From DAOUBA01 sp034432855 (GTDB taxonomy: Bacteria > Chloroflexota > Anaerolineae > B4-G1): a DNA stretch of 64,000 bases. Below are positions 48,951-56,740 of this stretch, one piece after another. Position 1 is the stretch's first letter. Each line of letters begins with the position of its first letter. The translations under genes and the position numbers were made by a program. The stretch is from positions 7,914 through 71,913 of the forward strand of contig DAOUBA010000058.1 in NCBI GenBank assembly GCA_034432855.1, in the 5' to 3' direction. The notes under the pieces were generated by a model. That model did no database searches. It saw only the letters and a program-made list of their open reading frames with translations, and had not been told where the DNA came from.

Positions 48951-50714
48951 CTATACCGTGTCGTCAGCCTGACGCTTGAATGCCGTACCGATGAAGACGG
49001 CCAGGATCAGAAGGATCGCCAACCCCAGCAGGATCGGCCAGGCGGGCTCGGCGGACGTCGTGGGAGCAGGTGACATCGGTGTGGGCGGGGCGGTGGGTGG
49101 GGCCAGCGTGGCGGTGGGGGATGGTGTATCGGTAGGCAGCGGGGTGGGAGACGGTGTCTCGGTTGGGAGTGGGGTGGAGGTCGGCGTTTCGGTGGGGGTC
49201 GCCGTCGCTGTCGGTGTGGGCACGGGAGTGGGAGATGGCGTCACAGTCTCCCCGGCCACGGCGGGCGTCCCGGTAAGCACAGGCGTGGCCGTCGGGGTTG
49301 GAAGTGGTGTGCCGCCAACCTCTTCGACGAGCAGGTACGTCTTGCCGCCGATGATGCAGGGAGGGTGTGGGATATCCGCATTGGGGGATACCGGCGGGCA
49401 GCGGGCCCCGGAAAGGTTCAGCATATATTTCCCGCTCACCGGCGCGATGATCTGCTCCACCCCGGCCTGATCAACCAGCCGGGCGTGGGCTGCGATGGCA
49501 GGTAATGAGACTGTGACGTCCCTCTGCTTGCGCGCCCACACGACGCGCGTCGTGCGATCGCCCCGATTGAGCGTGACCACGCTGTAGAGCGCATGGCGCT
49601 CCTCACGGGCCGAGATGGTGCCGGCGTAGTGGGTTGTGATCAGCCGGTAGGCGTCGAATGCCGGGCGGCGGCTATGGTCTAGGCGGATGATGCCGAACGG
49701 CTCCTCTCCCACCCGTGGTGCGTTGTCCACCCACCTGTAGACCGCGATGCGCTCCACCCCCTGGCTGAGCGCCAGCGCGAATGCCTGGAGCAGAAAACCG
49801 GCCTGTTCTTCCAGCGTGATGTCGAAATTCGCCCCCGGCAGGCTCCAGTAGGGCGGGTCGGCGTTGGATGGCGCGTTGGTCTCGTTGATCCAGATGGGTT
49901 TGGTCAGCCCGTGGGCGGAGAGCGTCGCGCGGGTCTCGCCGACAATCGCAGGGATCGTTTCGGTCTGGAAGTAAATGTGCAGCGTGACGACGTCGAAATA
50001 GTAGCCGTGTTCCGGTCCGCTGGGGTCCTGTTTGGCGACCGCCAGAAAGCGAGCCAGGTAGGTCTTGTCGTGATGGAAGGTCAGGCCGGCCAGGTGGATG
50101 ACGACGTTGGGGTTGGCCTGGTGGGCAGCAAGGTAGGCGACCTTGAGCAGTTGGTAGTATTCCTCTACCGAGCCGCACCACTCGGCGCCAAACGTGGCGG
50201 GCGGAATATTCGGCTCGTTCCAGATGATCCAGCGATTGATGCGCCCGGCGTACCTGCCGACGACGCGACGCACGACCGCTGCCCACGCGTTGCCGGGATC
50301 GTCTAGCGGCAAATCCAGGCCGCGAGGGACGCCGCAATCAGGCAACCCATCGGTGGCCCAGGCCGGGGTGTTGATCAGGAGACCGACCACCTCGCGTCCG
50401 GCGGCCTCGTCCCGCGCCAGCCATACGTCTCGCTCCTGCAGGTGCGTTTCGTTCCAGTCCTGGGCGCTATGAGGTTGCAGTTGCGACCAGTCGAACAGGA
50501 TGCGTTCCCAGCCCACGCCGGCTTCGGTTGCAGCAGCCACATCCCAGAATGCCTCGACCGCGCCGAAGCGCCGGTCAGGAGGCGGGGTCTGGGCGAGAGC
50601 CGGCACGGTCAATAATGAGCACAGGACAGATGAGCAAATGACAAATGAGCGAAAGGCGAAAGGCGAAAGGCGATAGGCGATATGTGATTGGGGCTTGGTG
50701 TGAGGTTCGATCAA
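48951..50714 (-). CDS. Cell-surface glycoside hydrolase of clan GH-A (GH39/GH5-like), membrane-anchored
   Basis: 587 residues from a TTG start at 50714 with CCGGAG seven bases upstream. A signal peptide covers residues 1-41, ending VPALAQ. The catalytic barrel (about 50-400) shows GVGWERILFDWSQLQP, the acid/base Glu in RWIIWNEPNIPP and the nucleophile Glu in PIWINETNAPSN, the usual pair of clan A. A Thr/Pro-rich linker (GTPLPTPTATP and on, 470-545) leads to a C-terminal helix (PAWPILLGLAILLILAVFIGTAF) and a short positive-to-acidic tail, so it is held on the membrane. Substrate unknown, plausibly xylosides or other beta-glycosides. The signal peptide is coded by a simple repeat. Confidence 0.8.
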   Translation of the reverse strand: MIEPHTKPQSHIAYRLSPFAFRSFVICSSVLCSLLTVPALAQTPPPDRRFGAVEAFWDVAAATEAGVGWERILFDWSQLQPHSAQDWNETHLQERDVWLARDEAAGREVVGLLINTPAWATDGLPDCGVPRGLDLPLDDPGNAWAAVVRRVVGRYAGRINRWIIWNEPNIPPATFGAEWCGSVEEYYQLLKVAYLAAHQANPNVVIHLAGLTFHHDKTYLARFLAVAKQDPSGPEHGYYFDVVTLHIYFQTETIPAIVGETRATLSAHGLTKPIWINETNAPSNADPPYWSLPGANFDITLEEQAGFLLQAFALALSQGVERIAVYRWVDNAPRVGEEPFGIIRLDHSRRPAFDAYRLITTHYAGTISAREERHALYSVVTLNRGDRTTRVVWARKQRDVTVSLPAIAAHARLVDQAGVEQIIAPVSGKYMLNLSGARCPPVSPNADIPHPPCIIGGKTYLLVEEVGGTPLPTPTATPVLTGTPAVAGETVTPSPTPVPTPTATATPTETPTSTPLPTETPSPTPLPTDTPSPTATLAPPTAPPTPMSPAPTTSAEPAWPILLGLAILLILAVFIGTAFKRQADDTV

Positions 50715-50717
50715 CGG

Positions 50718-51113
50718 CTACTCCGGTAAGCCCAATTTGTCGCGCACGAAGTGGCGTACAGTTTTCATTGCTTTTACCGCCTCGCGGGCTTCTTCATCGG
50801 TTGCCCCTTCGCCAGGGTAGCGAAACTCGACAGCATAGGGATTCAAAAGCAGCAGCAGGTCGGTGATCAGATCGAAGGCAGGGTCAACCGCCAGCGCCAG
50901 GCGGCGTAGTTCGCGCAAGTCGTGAGTTTTGGGGAATGTTGCTCCTCGCTGTACGAGGAAAGCCTTGAGATATTTCTCGGCACATTGCTGGCAGTGGAAA
51001 CAAACGGTATTCGGTGTTGGCCGTTTCCGTTTGCGGATCAATGTGACGGCGGTGTCATAGTCCTCTTCCGCTTTACGCACCCACTCTGCCAGGTGTTCAT
51101 CGGTCCCGTTCAT
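50718..51113 (-). CDS. HEPN-domain protein, toxin of an MNT/HEPN pair
   Basis: 131 residues from ATG 51113. The HEPN four-helix layout fits: EWVRKAEEDYDTAVTL at the start, then CFHCQQCAEKYLKAFLVQRG and KTHDLRELRRLALAV, and a final helix with RYPGEGATDEEAREAVKAM. In some HEPN toxins a conserved R-x4-6-H motif forms the RNase site; I do not see it here, so it may be an RNA-binding or regulated variant (HI0074-like). The start overlaps the nucleotidyltransferase stop by 17 bases, hence coupled translation. Family members are toxins neutralised by the partner nucleotidyltransferase. Confidence 0.85.
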   Translation of the reverse strand: MNGTDEHLAEWVRKAEEDYDTAVTLIRKRKRPTPNTVCFHCQQCAEKYLKAFLVQRGATFPKTHDLRELRRLALAVDPAFDLITDLLLLLNPYAVEFRYPGEGATDEEAREAVKAMKTVRHFVRDKLGLPE

Positions 51114-51417
51114 AGAGTACCTGTCCCCGTTGAATGATTTCTTGAATAAAGCAGTCGCCAATGCGCAAGCGGTGCTGGATTTCTTCTGGCGTGCGTACCA
51201 GGATGTCCATAGGGAAGGGGATATCCAGCAGGGCGCGAGCGATGCGAGCGCTGCGCCGGGCAGGCCGATCGCTATCTTCCATTACGACCAGCAGGTCTAT
51301 GTCGCTGTCTGGCGTGGGCTGGCCCCAGGCGTAGGAGCCGAACAGGATGACTTGTTCTGGTTTGAACGTTTGCGCGATGCGTTGCGCCACTTCCGCGATC
51401 TGTTGCTCTGTGATCAT
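51097..51417 (-). CDS. Minimal nucleotidyltransferase (MNT), antitoxin of the HEPN pair
   Basis: 106 residues from ATG 51417, which lies in the recJ stop (ATGA overlap). The signature GS-x10-D-x-D reads GSYAWGQPTPDSDIDLLVV (G27-D39-D41), the polymerase-beta-type active site, and all catalytic acids are present. MNT proteins neutralise HEPN toxins, in studied cases by transferring adenylyl groups onto them. The order here is nucleotidyltransferase first, then HEPN, chained to recJ by start/stop overlaps, so all three come from one message. Confidence 0.9.
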   Translation of the reverse strand: MITEQQIAEVAQRIAQTFKPEQVILFGSYAWGQPTPDSDIDLLVVMEDSDRPARRSARIARALLDIPFPMDILVRTPEEIQHRLRIGDCFIQEIIQRGQVLYERDR

Positions 51418-53177
51418 TTTGCGCCTTCCTCCCTCCGGTTGAGCCAGAGGCGAGCAACGGCGTCGTCCAGTACAGCAGGTCGCAGGTCCTGTACGTTCAG
51501 TTGCAGCCGCTGCTGACCGTTCCACTCGTTGGCTTCGAGGTGGTAGACGATGTCCACCCGGTCGGGCAGTTTGCCGGCCCATTCTCCCTGCCGGAAAGCG
51601 ATGCCGTCCCAGACCACCCGGCCGTCGGAGAACGTGAGCCGAAGATGCCTGCCGTCACCACCGATAGCCCGCTGGCCCAGCAGGCGGACGCTCCGGCTGA
51701 GGAAGAGGGGCTGGGGATTGGCGTAGCCACAGGGCTCCAGCCTGACCAACTCGCGGTACAATTCCCCCGACATCTGTGCGAGTTCTACCTCGGCATCTAC
51801 CGCCAAGACGGGGGTCAATTCCAGACCGGCCAGTTGCTCGGCGGCCAGTCTATGCAATCGCTCCGCCAATTCATCGAGGTGTTCGTTCGAGACGGTAAAA
51901 CCGGCGGCGGCAGCGTGCCCGCCGTGGCGTACCAGCAGGTCGGCGCATGCGTCGAGCGCGGCGGTGATGTGGAATTCGGGGATAGAGCGGGCGGAGCCTT
52001 TGCTGTACTTTTTGTCCACTTCGACGATGACCGCCGGGCGGTAGAACTCGTCCACCAGTCGGCTGGCGACCAGCCCGACGATGCCGGCCAGGAAATCGGG
52101 CGCGGCGGCGAAGAGCAGCGGCGTGTCCTCACCTGCCTTTAATACCATTTCACGGGCGCGCTCGTGCGTTTCGAGCGTGAGTTGCTGGCGCTCGCGATTC
52201 AGCCGATCCAGTTGCCCGGCCAACTGCTCTGCCTCGGCAGGGTACTCGGTCTCCAGCAGCCGGTAGGCCTCCTGCGCGTGGGTCAGTCGCCCGGCGGCAT
52301 TGAGCCGCGGCCCCAACGCAAAGCCGATAGCGGTGGCGTCCACCTGCCCGGCCTTGAGCCCGGCCTGCCGGCAGAGCGCCTCGACGCCTGGGCGCTCCAT
52401 CCGATTGATGGATGCCAGCCCGCGCCGTACCAGGGCGCGGTTCTCGCCTAACAGGGGGGCCAGATCGGCCACCGTGCCCAGCGCGACCAGGTCGAGCAGG
52501 TCGTCTTCCTGTAATCGCACCCCATGGCTGGTCACCGGTGTCTGAGAGTGGCTGCGTAGCAGGGCCTGGGCCAGTTTATAGGCCACGCCTACGCCGGCCA
52601 GTTCGCACGGGTATGGGCAGTCGGTGCGCTTGGGATCAATTACGGCTACGGCGTCGGGGAGTCGCGGGCCAACGGAGTGATGGTCGGTGACGATGACCTC
52701 GAGGCCCAGCCGTCTGGCGTAGGCGACCTCGTCCACCGAGCGGACGCCGCAATCCACGGTGACGACGACACGCACCCCCTCGCGCGCCAGTTGCGCCAGC
52801 GCCGGCTTGTGCAGGCCATAGCCTTCGTCCACGCGATGGGGGATGTAGTGGCATACGTTGCCACCGAGCGCCCGTAAAATCTGTACCAGGAGCACTGTAG
52901 CGGTGACCCCATCAGCGTCGAAATCCCCGTACACGGCGATCTGCTCGCCCTGGCGCAGGGCGCGGCGCAGACGGGTGACGGCGGCGGGTACTCCCTCGAC
53001 GGCAAAAGGATTGGCCTCGCCGCCTTCGCCGCTGAGGAAAGCCGCCACGTCGGCCGGGTCGGTGACGCCACGGTTGTAAAGCACCTGCACGATGAGCGGG
53101 TGCAGGTGGGGAAAACGAGCGATGTGGCTGGGCGGGGCAGGTGGTGCGATCTGCCAGCGTTTGGGGCGTAGAGCCAT
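51414..53177 (-). CDS. recJ: Single-stranded-DNA-specific exonuclease RecJ
   Basis: 587 residues from ATG 53177. DHH phosphoesterase motifs: YGDFDADGVTATVLL (motif I), TVDCGVRS (II), VTDHHSVG (III), and VALGTVADLAPL (IV) with the RecJ-typical LNAAGRLTHAQEAYRLLE later. The C-terminal DHHA1 region has GGHAAAAGFTV and an OB-like segment with LRLTFSDGRVVWDGIAFRQG. It degrades single-stranded DNA 5' to 3' in recombination and mismatch repair. Its stop codon overlaps the MNT start, an unusual pairing. A bidirectional terminator-like stem separates it from the membrane-protein gene upstream. Confidence 0.95.
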   Translation of the reverse strand: MALRPKRWQIAPPAPPSHIARFPHLHPLIVQVLYNRGVTDPADVAAFLSGEGGEANPFAVEGVPAAVTRLRRALRQGEQIAVYGDFDADGVTATVLLVQILRALGGNVCHYIPHRVDEGYGLHKPALAQLAREGVRVVVTVDCGVRSVDEVAYARRLGLEVIVTDHHSVGPRLPDAVAVIDPKRTDCPYPCELAGVGVAYKLAQALLRSHSQTPVTSHGVRLQEDDLLDLVALGTVADLAPLLGENRALVRRGLASINRMERPGVEALCRQAGLKAGQVDATAIGFALGPRLNAAGRLTHAQEAYRLLETEYPAEAEQLAGQLDRLNRERQQLTLETHERAREMVLKAGEDTPLLFAAAPDFLAGIVGLVASRLVDEFYRPAVIVEVDKKYSKGSARSIPEFHITAALDACADLLVRHGGHAAAAGFTVSNEHLDELAERLHRLAAEQLAGLELTPVLAVDAEVELAQMSGELYRELVRLEPCGYANPQPLFLSRSVRLLGQRAIGGDGRHLRLTFSDGRVVWDGIAFRQGEWAGKLPDRVDIVYHLEANEWNGQQRLQLNVQDLRPAVLDDAVARLWLNRREEGAK

Positions 53178-53235
53178 CTGGACTGACCTTCGTGCGTTTT
53201 TATGACGCTAATCTTACCACAACGCGCACAAAAGG

Positions 53236-53267
53236 AAAAGCCCTTCTCCGCTACGGAAGAGGGCTTT
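53236..53267 (-). terminator. Terminator-like stem between the DUF4870-like gene and recJ
   Basis: AAAAGCCC (53236-53243) pairs with GGGCTTT (53261-53267) and a short inner CCG/CGG stem with one bulge. On the - strand it is followed by TTTTCCTTTT, so it should end the small-membrane-protein message 23 bases after its stop, just before the recJ leader. Confidence 0.7.
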
Positions 53268-53289
53268 CCTGTCGGTGCAGGGCGCGAGT

Positions 53290-53619
53290 TTAGCCCTTGG
53301 TGGCCCAACCCTGCTTCTGGACCAGGTCGGTGATCACCGGCACGTTCACCCACTCGCCTTTGTAGGCTTTGATTCCCAGGACAACGGCGTAGATCCACGC
53401 GATCAGGCCGATGCATGCCCAGCCCAGGAGAACGACGATAACGCCCAGCCAGATGGATACCCAGGCATTGTACTTGATGAATGGGCGCTTCTTCTTGTCC
53501 TCGATCAGCAGCATGATGATGCCGATCACAGGGCAGAAGATGTAACTCAAGAGTGCCCATAACTTGTCGTCCTGAGTGATCTCGCCGCCGCCCATTGGTG
53601 CTCCAACCATTTCTGCCAT
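53290..53619 (-). CDS. DUF4870/Tic20-like small membrane protein
   Basis: 109 residues from ATG 53619 (GGTGGTG upstream). ITQDDKLWALLSYIFCPVIGIIMLLIEDKKKRPFIKYNAWVSIWLGV is the family's opening, with two hydrophobic helices around a charged loop, then LGWACIGLIAWIYAVVLGIKAYKGE. The family is widespread and functionally unknown; related proteins are thought to sit in the membrane near transport or stress systems. It has its own terminator and probably its own promoter in the 109-base gap to the permease genes. Confidence 0.85.
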   Translation of the reverse strand: MAEMVGAPMGGGEITQDDKLWALLSYIFCPVIGIIMLLIEDKKKRPFIKYNAWVSIWLGVIVVLLGWACIGLIAWIYAVVLGIKAYKGEWVNVPVITDLVQKQGWATKG

Positions 53620-53727
53620 GCGTTTCACCACCTTTCCGCCCGGCACGCGTGGGATTTGGTGAAGCACCCACGTGTCGTGCTCCACCGCCGGAACTGGGTG
53701 TTATTTTAGCAAATCCCGATGTAGATG

Positions 53728-54558
53728 TCAAATCCGTCGTGTTTCCAGCAACCCATCCCCTACCAGGTTCGCTGCCAGCACGGTCAGCGTCAGCGCCAGG
53801 CCGGGGAAGAGGCTGACCCAGGGCGCGTCGCGCAGGTAGCCGCGGCCTTCGGCCAACATGGCGCCCCACTCCGGGATACCAGGGGGCACACCCAATCCCA
53901 GAAAGTGGAGGGCGGCGCCGTTCAGCAGCACCCAGCCTAACTGCGCAGCGGCGAACGCCACCAGAGGTGCTGTTGCGTTAGGCAGGATGTGATATCTCAA
54001 AATGTACCACTCGCTGCACCCTACCGCTCGCGCAGCCTCGACATAGGGCTGCATGCGCACCTCCAGTGTGGCGCTGCGGGCCACACGCGCGTATGCGGGC
54101 GCTGCCGCCAGCCCCACCGCCACGGCCACCGCGCCCGCGCCCGGCCCCAGCACGGCTACTGTCGCCATCGCCAGCAACAGGCCGGGGAAGGCCAGACACG
54201 CATCGGTCAGACGCATCAGCAGGGCCTCGATCCAGCCGCCGAAAAAGCCGGCCAGCAGCCCGACCGGCAAACCCAGCCCCACGGCGAGCGCCAGCGCGGT
54301 CAGGCCCATCCCCAGCGTCCAACGTCCACCCCACAGCAGCCGCGCCAGCACGTCCCGGCCCAGGGGATCCGTCCCCAGTGGCCTGCCGGGGGCCGGTGGC
54401 AGGAGCGCACGGGCCGGGTCAGCAGCCCAAGGCCCTGCGGGAGCCAACAGCGGCGCAGTGAACGCCCCGAGGGCGATCAGCACCAGCCAGGCCAGCGCGG
54501 CCAATGTGACGGCCTGACGCCGTAGAGGACGGCGGGGTGGGGCGGCCCAGCGGATCAC
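53728..54558 (-). CDS. Oligopeptide/nickel-type ABC transporter permease (DppC-like)
   Basis: 276 residues. It starts at GTG 54558, overlapping the stop of the upstream permease (GTGA) with GAGGAGG before it. Six or so helices and the DppC marks: LGTDPLGRDVLARLLWGGRWTLGMGL, the EAA-type loop ARVARSATLEVRMQPYVEAARAVGCSEWYILRYHILPNATAPLVA, and GVPPGIPEWGAMLAEGRGYL near the C-terminus. It would form the channel with the DppB-like subunit. No ATPase or peptide-binding protein is coded nearby, so these must be elsewhere or the system is incomplete. Confidence 0.9.
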   Translation of the reverse strand: MIRWAAPPRRPLRRQAVTLAALAWLVLIALGAFTAPLLAPAGPWAADPARALLPPAPGRPLGTDPLGRDVLARLLWGGRWTLGMGLTALALAVGLGLPVGLLAGFFGGWIEALLMRLTDACLAFPGLLLAMATVAVLGPGAGAVAVAVGLAAAPAYARVARSATLEVRMQPYVEAARAVGCSEWYILRYHILPNATAPLVAFAAAQLGWVLLNGAALHFLGLGVPPGIPEWGAMLAEGRGYLRDAPWVSLFPGLALTLTVLAANLVGDGLLETRRI

Positions 54559-55487
54559 ACGGCCTCCTCGCGCAAGCGTGGATCCAGCCACAGTTGTGCC
54601 AGGTCTGCGAGCAGGTTGACCAGCACGTAGACGAGTGCTGTGAACATGACCACCCCGCGCACCACCGGCAAATCGCGCCATAGGATCGCCTGCACGGCCA
54701 GTTTTCCCAGCCCGGCGCGGGCAAAGACCGATTCGGTGATCACGGCTCCGCTCAGGAGAAAACCGAATTGCAGGGCGACGACGGTGAGGGCCGGAGCGAG
54801 AGCGGCCCGCAGCACGTGACCGAGGAGCACCCGCCAGGCTGGCAGGCCGCGCGCTCGCGCGGCCAGTACGAAAGGCTGCACCATCACCTCTGCCACGCGA
54901 GCGCGCACCAGCCGGGCGATGGGGCCGGAGAGGGCAAAGCCCAACACGAGCGCGGGCAACACAAGGTGGCGCAGGTCGCCTGAACCGGTGGCGGGCAGCC
55001 AGCGCAGGTGCAGCGAGAACAGCAAGATTGCCAGGAGACCCGACCAGTAGGTGGGGGTGGAGAGGCTCACGACCGAGATGGCCGTGACCGCCGTGTCCAG
55101 CCAGGTACCACGCCGGATCGCCGCCAGGGTTCCCAGCGTCAACCCCAATGCGGCGGCGACGATGATCGCGGCGACGGCAAGTTCCGCCGTCGGCGGGAGT
55201 TGTTCGAGGATCATCTGACCTACCGGCCGGCCGTGTAGCCAGGATTGGCCCAGGTCACCGCGCGCGAGGTCCGCCAGAAAGCGGATGTACTGCCCAGGCA
55301 ATGGGTCGTCCAGGCCCAGTTGGGCGCGGCGCTCGGCGACCTGCGCAGGGGTGGCGCCGGAGGCGGCCAGGAGCGCCTGGGCCGGATCGCCCGGCGCCAG
55401 TTGCAGGGCGGCAAAGGCCAGCGTCGCGGCCAGCCAGAGGACGAGGATTGCCTGTGCGAGTCGCTGCCCTACGTGTGTGAGCGCCAT
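54555..55487 (-). CDS. Oligopeptide/nickel-type ABC transporter permease (DppB-like)
   Basis: 310 residues from ATG 55487. DppB features: LQLAPGDPAQALLAASGATPAQVAERRAQLGLDDPLPGQYIRFLADLARGDLGQSW in several pieces, the STPTYWSGLLAILLFS helix, and the cytoplasmic coupling loop RARVAEVMVQPFVLAARARGLPAWRVLLGHVLRAALAPALTV. It pairs with the downstream DppC-like subunit through a 4-base overlap. The pair lacks its binding protein and ATPases in this window. Substrate could be peptides, nickel or opines. Confidence 0.9.
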   Translation of the reverse strand: MALTHVGQRLAQAILVLWLAATLAFAALQLAPGDPAQALLAASGATPAQVAERRAQLGLDDPLPGQYIRFLADLARGDLGQSWLHGRPVGQMILEQLPPTAELAVAAIIVAAALGLTLGTLAAIRRGTWLDTAVTAISVVSLSTPTYWSGLLAILLFSLHLRWLPATGSGDLRHLVLPALVLGFALSGPIARLVRARVAEVMVQPFVLAARARGLPAWRVLLGHVLRAALAPALTVVALQFGFLLSGAVITESVFARAGLGKLAVQAILWRDLPVVRGVVMFTALVYVLVNLLADLAQLWLDPRLREEAV

Positions 55488-55499
55488 TCCGCGGTCATT

Positions 55500-56582
55500 T
55501 TACCACAGGGGAAGGGAACGGCAACTCATAGCACGGACTTTGATTCCGGGCGGCAATCTGCGTTTCAGCTGATCCCATAGACGCACAAGGCGATCCGTCA
55601 GTGCAACGACTCCAACCGTCAGAAGTATGAGCACCGGGATGCTGTGCCGGGTGTGGCCGATGAGGCCGATGCCCCAACCGAGCAGGAGCCAGTGAACGAA
55701 GTAGAAGGCGGTGATGCGCGCACCCCAGTAAGAGAGCAACCGCAAGGGCGCGTTCTCGCGGAACCGTTTGACCAGCCAATGGCACACCGAGAGCCACGCG
55801 AGTACGAAGCCGGTGCAGGCGATCACCATGCCGGGGCCGCTGCGAAAATAGTCGCCGATGTGAAAGGCAGGTCGGTACAGGATCAACAGGGTGCCGGCGA
55901 GAAACAACGTCACACCCATACCCGCCGCGCATTGGTATACTGCGTCCCGGTCGGTGCTGGCGGCCAGCCACGCTCCGAACGTCATCCCGGCGAGCGGGTA
56001 ACTGATCCACGGTAGTACGGGGAATTGCACCATCTCACCGGTTCCCCACAGCGGAACGAGCCATCGGTCGAGGGGAGGCCAGCCGCTCATCCGTCCCCAC
56101 AGCGCCGGCGCCCCCATCGCCACTGCCGCTGCCAGCACAACCCATATCCATGGCCTGGGCAGGAAACGCTGTACAGCGATGAGGATCATCAGCGAGAGTC
56201 CAGCACAGTGGAGGATATCCACGATCCAGAACAGGTCGGCCGGCGTGTGGAACATCAGGTCGCGGGGCGCGATGATACCCAACCGCAAGCCCAGGAAAGC
56301 GGGCAGAGTTCCACGCAGCAGGTTCAGCAGGTAAGCCAGTGCGATCAGGAAGAGGCTGCGGCGCAGGGTGGGGCGTCTCGAGAACGCCAGCGACGTGCCC
56401 ATCAGGAACAGGAAGAGCGGTGCGGCGGGCGGCCCGCCCAGAAGCCGGACGGCGGCGCCGTAGATGGAGTGATTGGCCGCGCTATCCCCATACAGGAGCA
56501 GGACATGCACGGCGACCATGCCCAGTGCCCCCACACCCCGCGCTACATCGAAGGAGAGCACGCGTTCCCGGTTTCCGCTCAT
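55500..56582 (-). CDS. Membrane acyltransferase-like protein (DUF1624/heparan-acetyltransferase-like)
   Basis: 360 residues with about ten helices. It opens RVLSFDVARGVGALGMVAVHVLLLY, the DUF1624/HGSNAT-like start in which an Arg and His lie in the first helix, then PLFLFLMGTSLAFSRRP and FWIVDILHCAGLSLMILIAV. It ends with a basic stretch (RLVRLWDQLKRRLPPG). These proteins carry acetyl groups across the membrane to sugars, or are relatives of unknown substrate. It precedes the permease genes by 12 bases on the same strand, but a functional tie is not evident. Confidence 0.82.
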   Translation of the reverse strand: MSGNRERVLSFDVARGVGALGMVAVHVLLLYGDSAANHSIYGAAVRLLGGPPAAPLFLFLMGTSLAFSRRPTLRRSLFLIALAYLLNLLRGTLPAFLGLRLGIIAPRDLMFHTPADLFWIVDILHCAGLSLMILIAVQRFLPRPWIWVVLAAAVAMGAPALWGRMSGWPPLDRWLVPLWGTGEMVQFPVLPWISYPLAGMTFGAWLAASTDRDAVYQCAAGMGVTLFLAGTLLILYRPAFHIGDYFRSGPGMVIACTGFVLAWLSVCHWLVKRFRENAPLRLLSYWGARITAFYFVHWLLLGWGIGLIGHTRHSIPVLILLTVGVVALTDRLVRLWDQLKRRLPPGIKVRAMSCRSLPLW

Positions 56583-56643
56583 CCTGACGATTGACGACCG
56601 ACCACTGTGGTTGTGCTGCCTTCGCTCAGGGTCCGCCCGGGAT

Positions 56644-56726
56644 GCTCACCCTCCCGCAGATCCAGGAATCGGGAGATACAGCCCGCCTTGGGCGCTTGCT
56701 CGCGGGGTTAGTGCGGGAGGGTGAGC
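56644..56726. other. Perfect 15-base inverted repeat with 53-base loop
   Basis: GCTCACCCTCCCGCA (56644-56658) and TGCGGGAGGGTGAGC (56712-56726) match perfectly. The loop has its own short stems (such as GCCCGCCTTGGGC). It lies 14 bases past the stop of the Ig-like lipoprotein gene on the - strand. No T-run follows on either side, so it is not an ordinary terminator; it could be a structured RNA or a repeat element. Both flanking genes are on the - strand. Confidence 0.6.
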
Positions 56727-56740
56727 GGTTTCCCTCGGTG

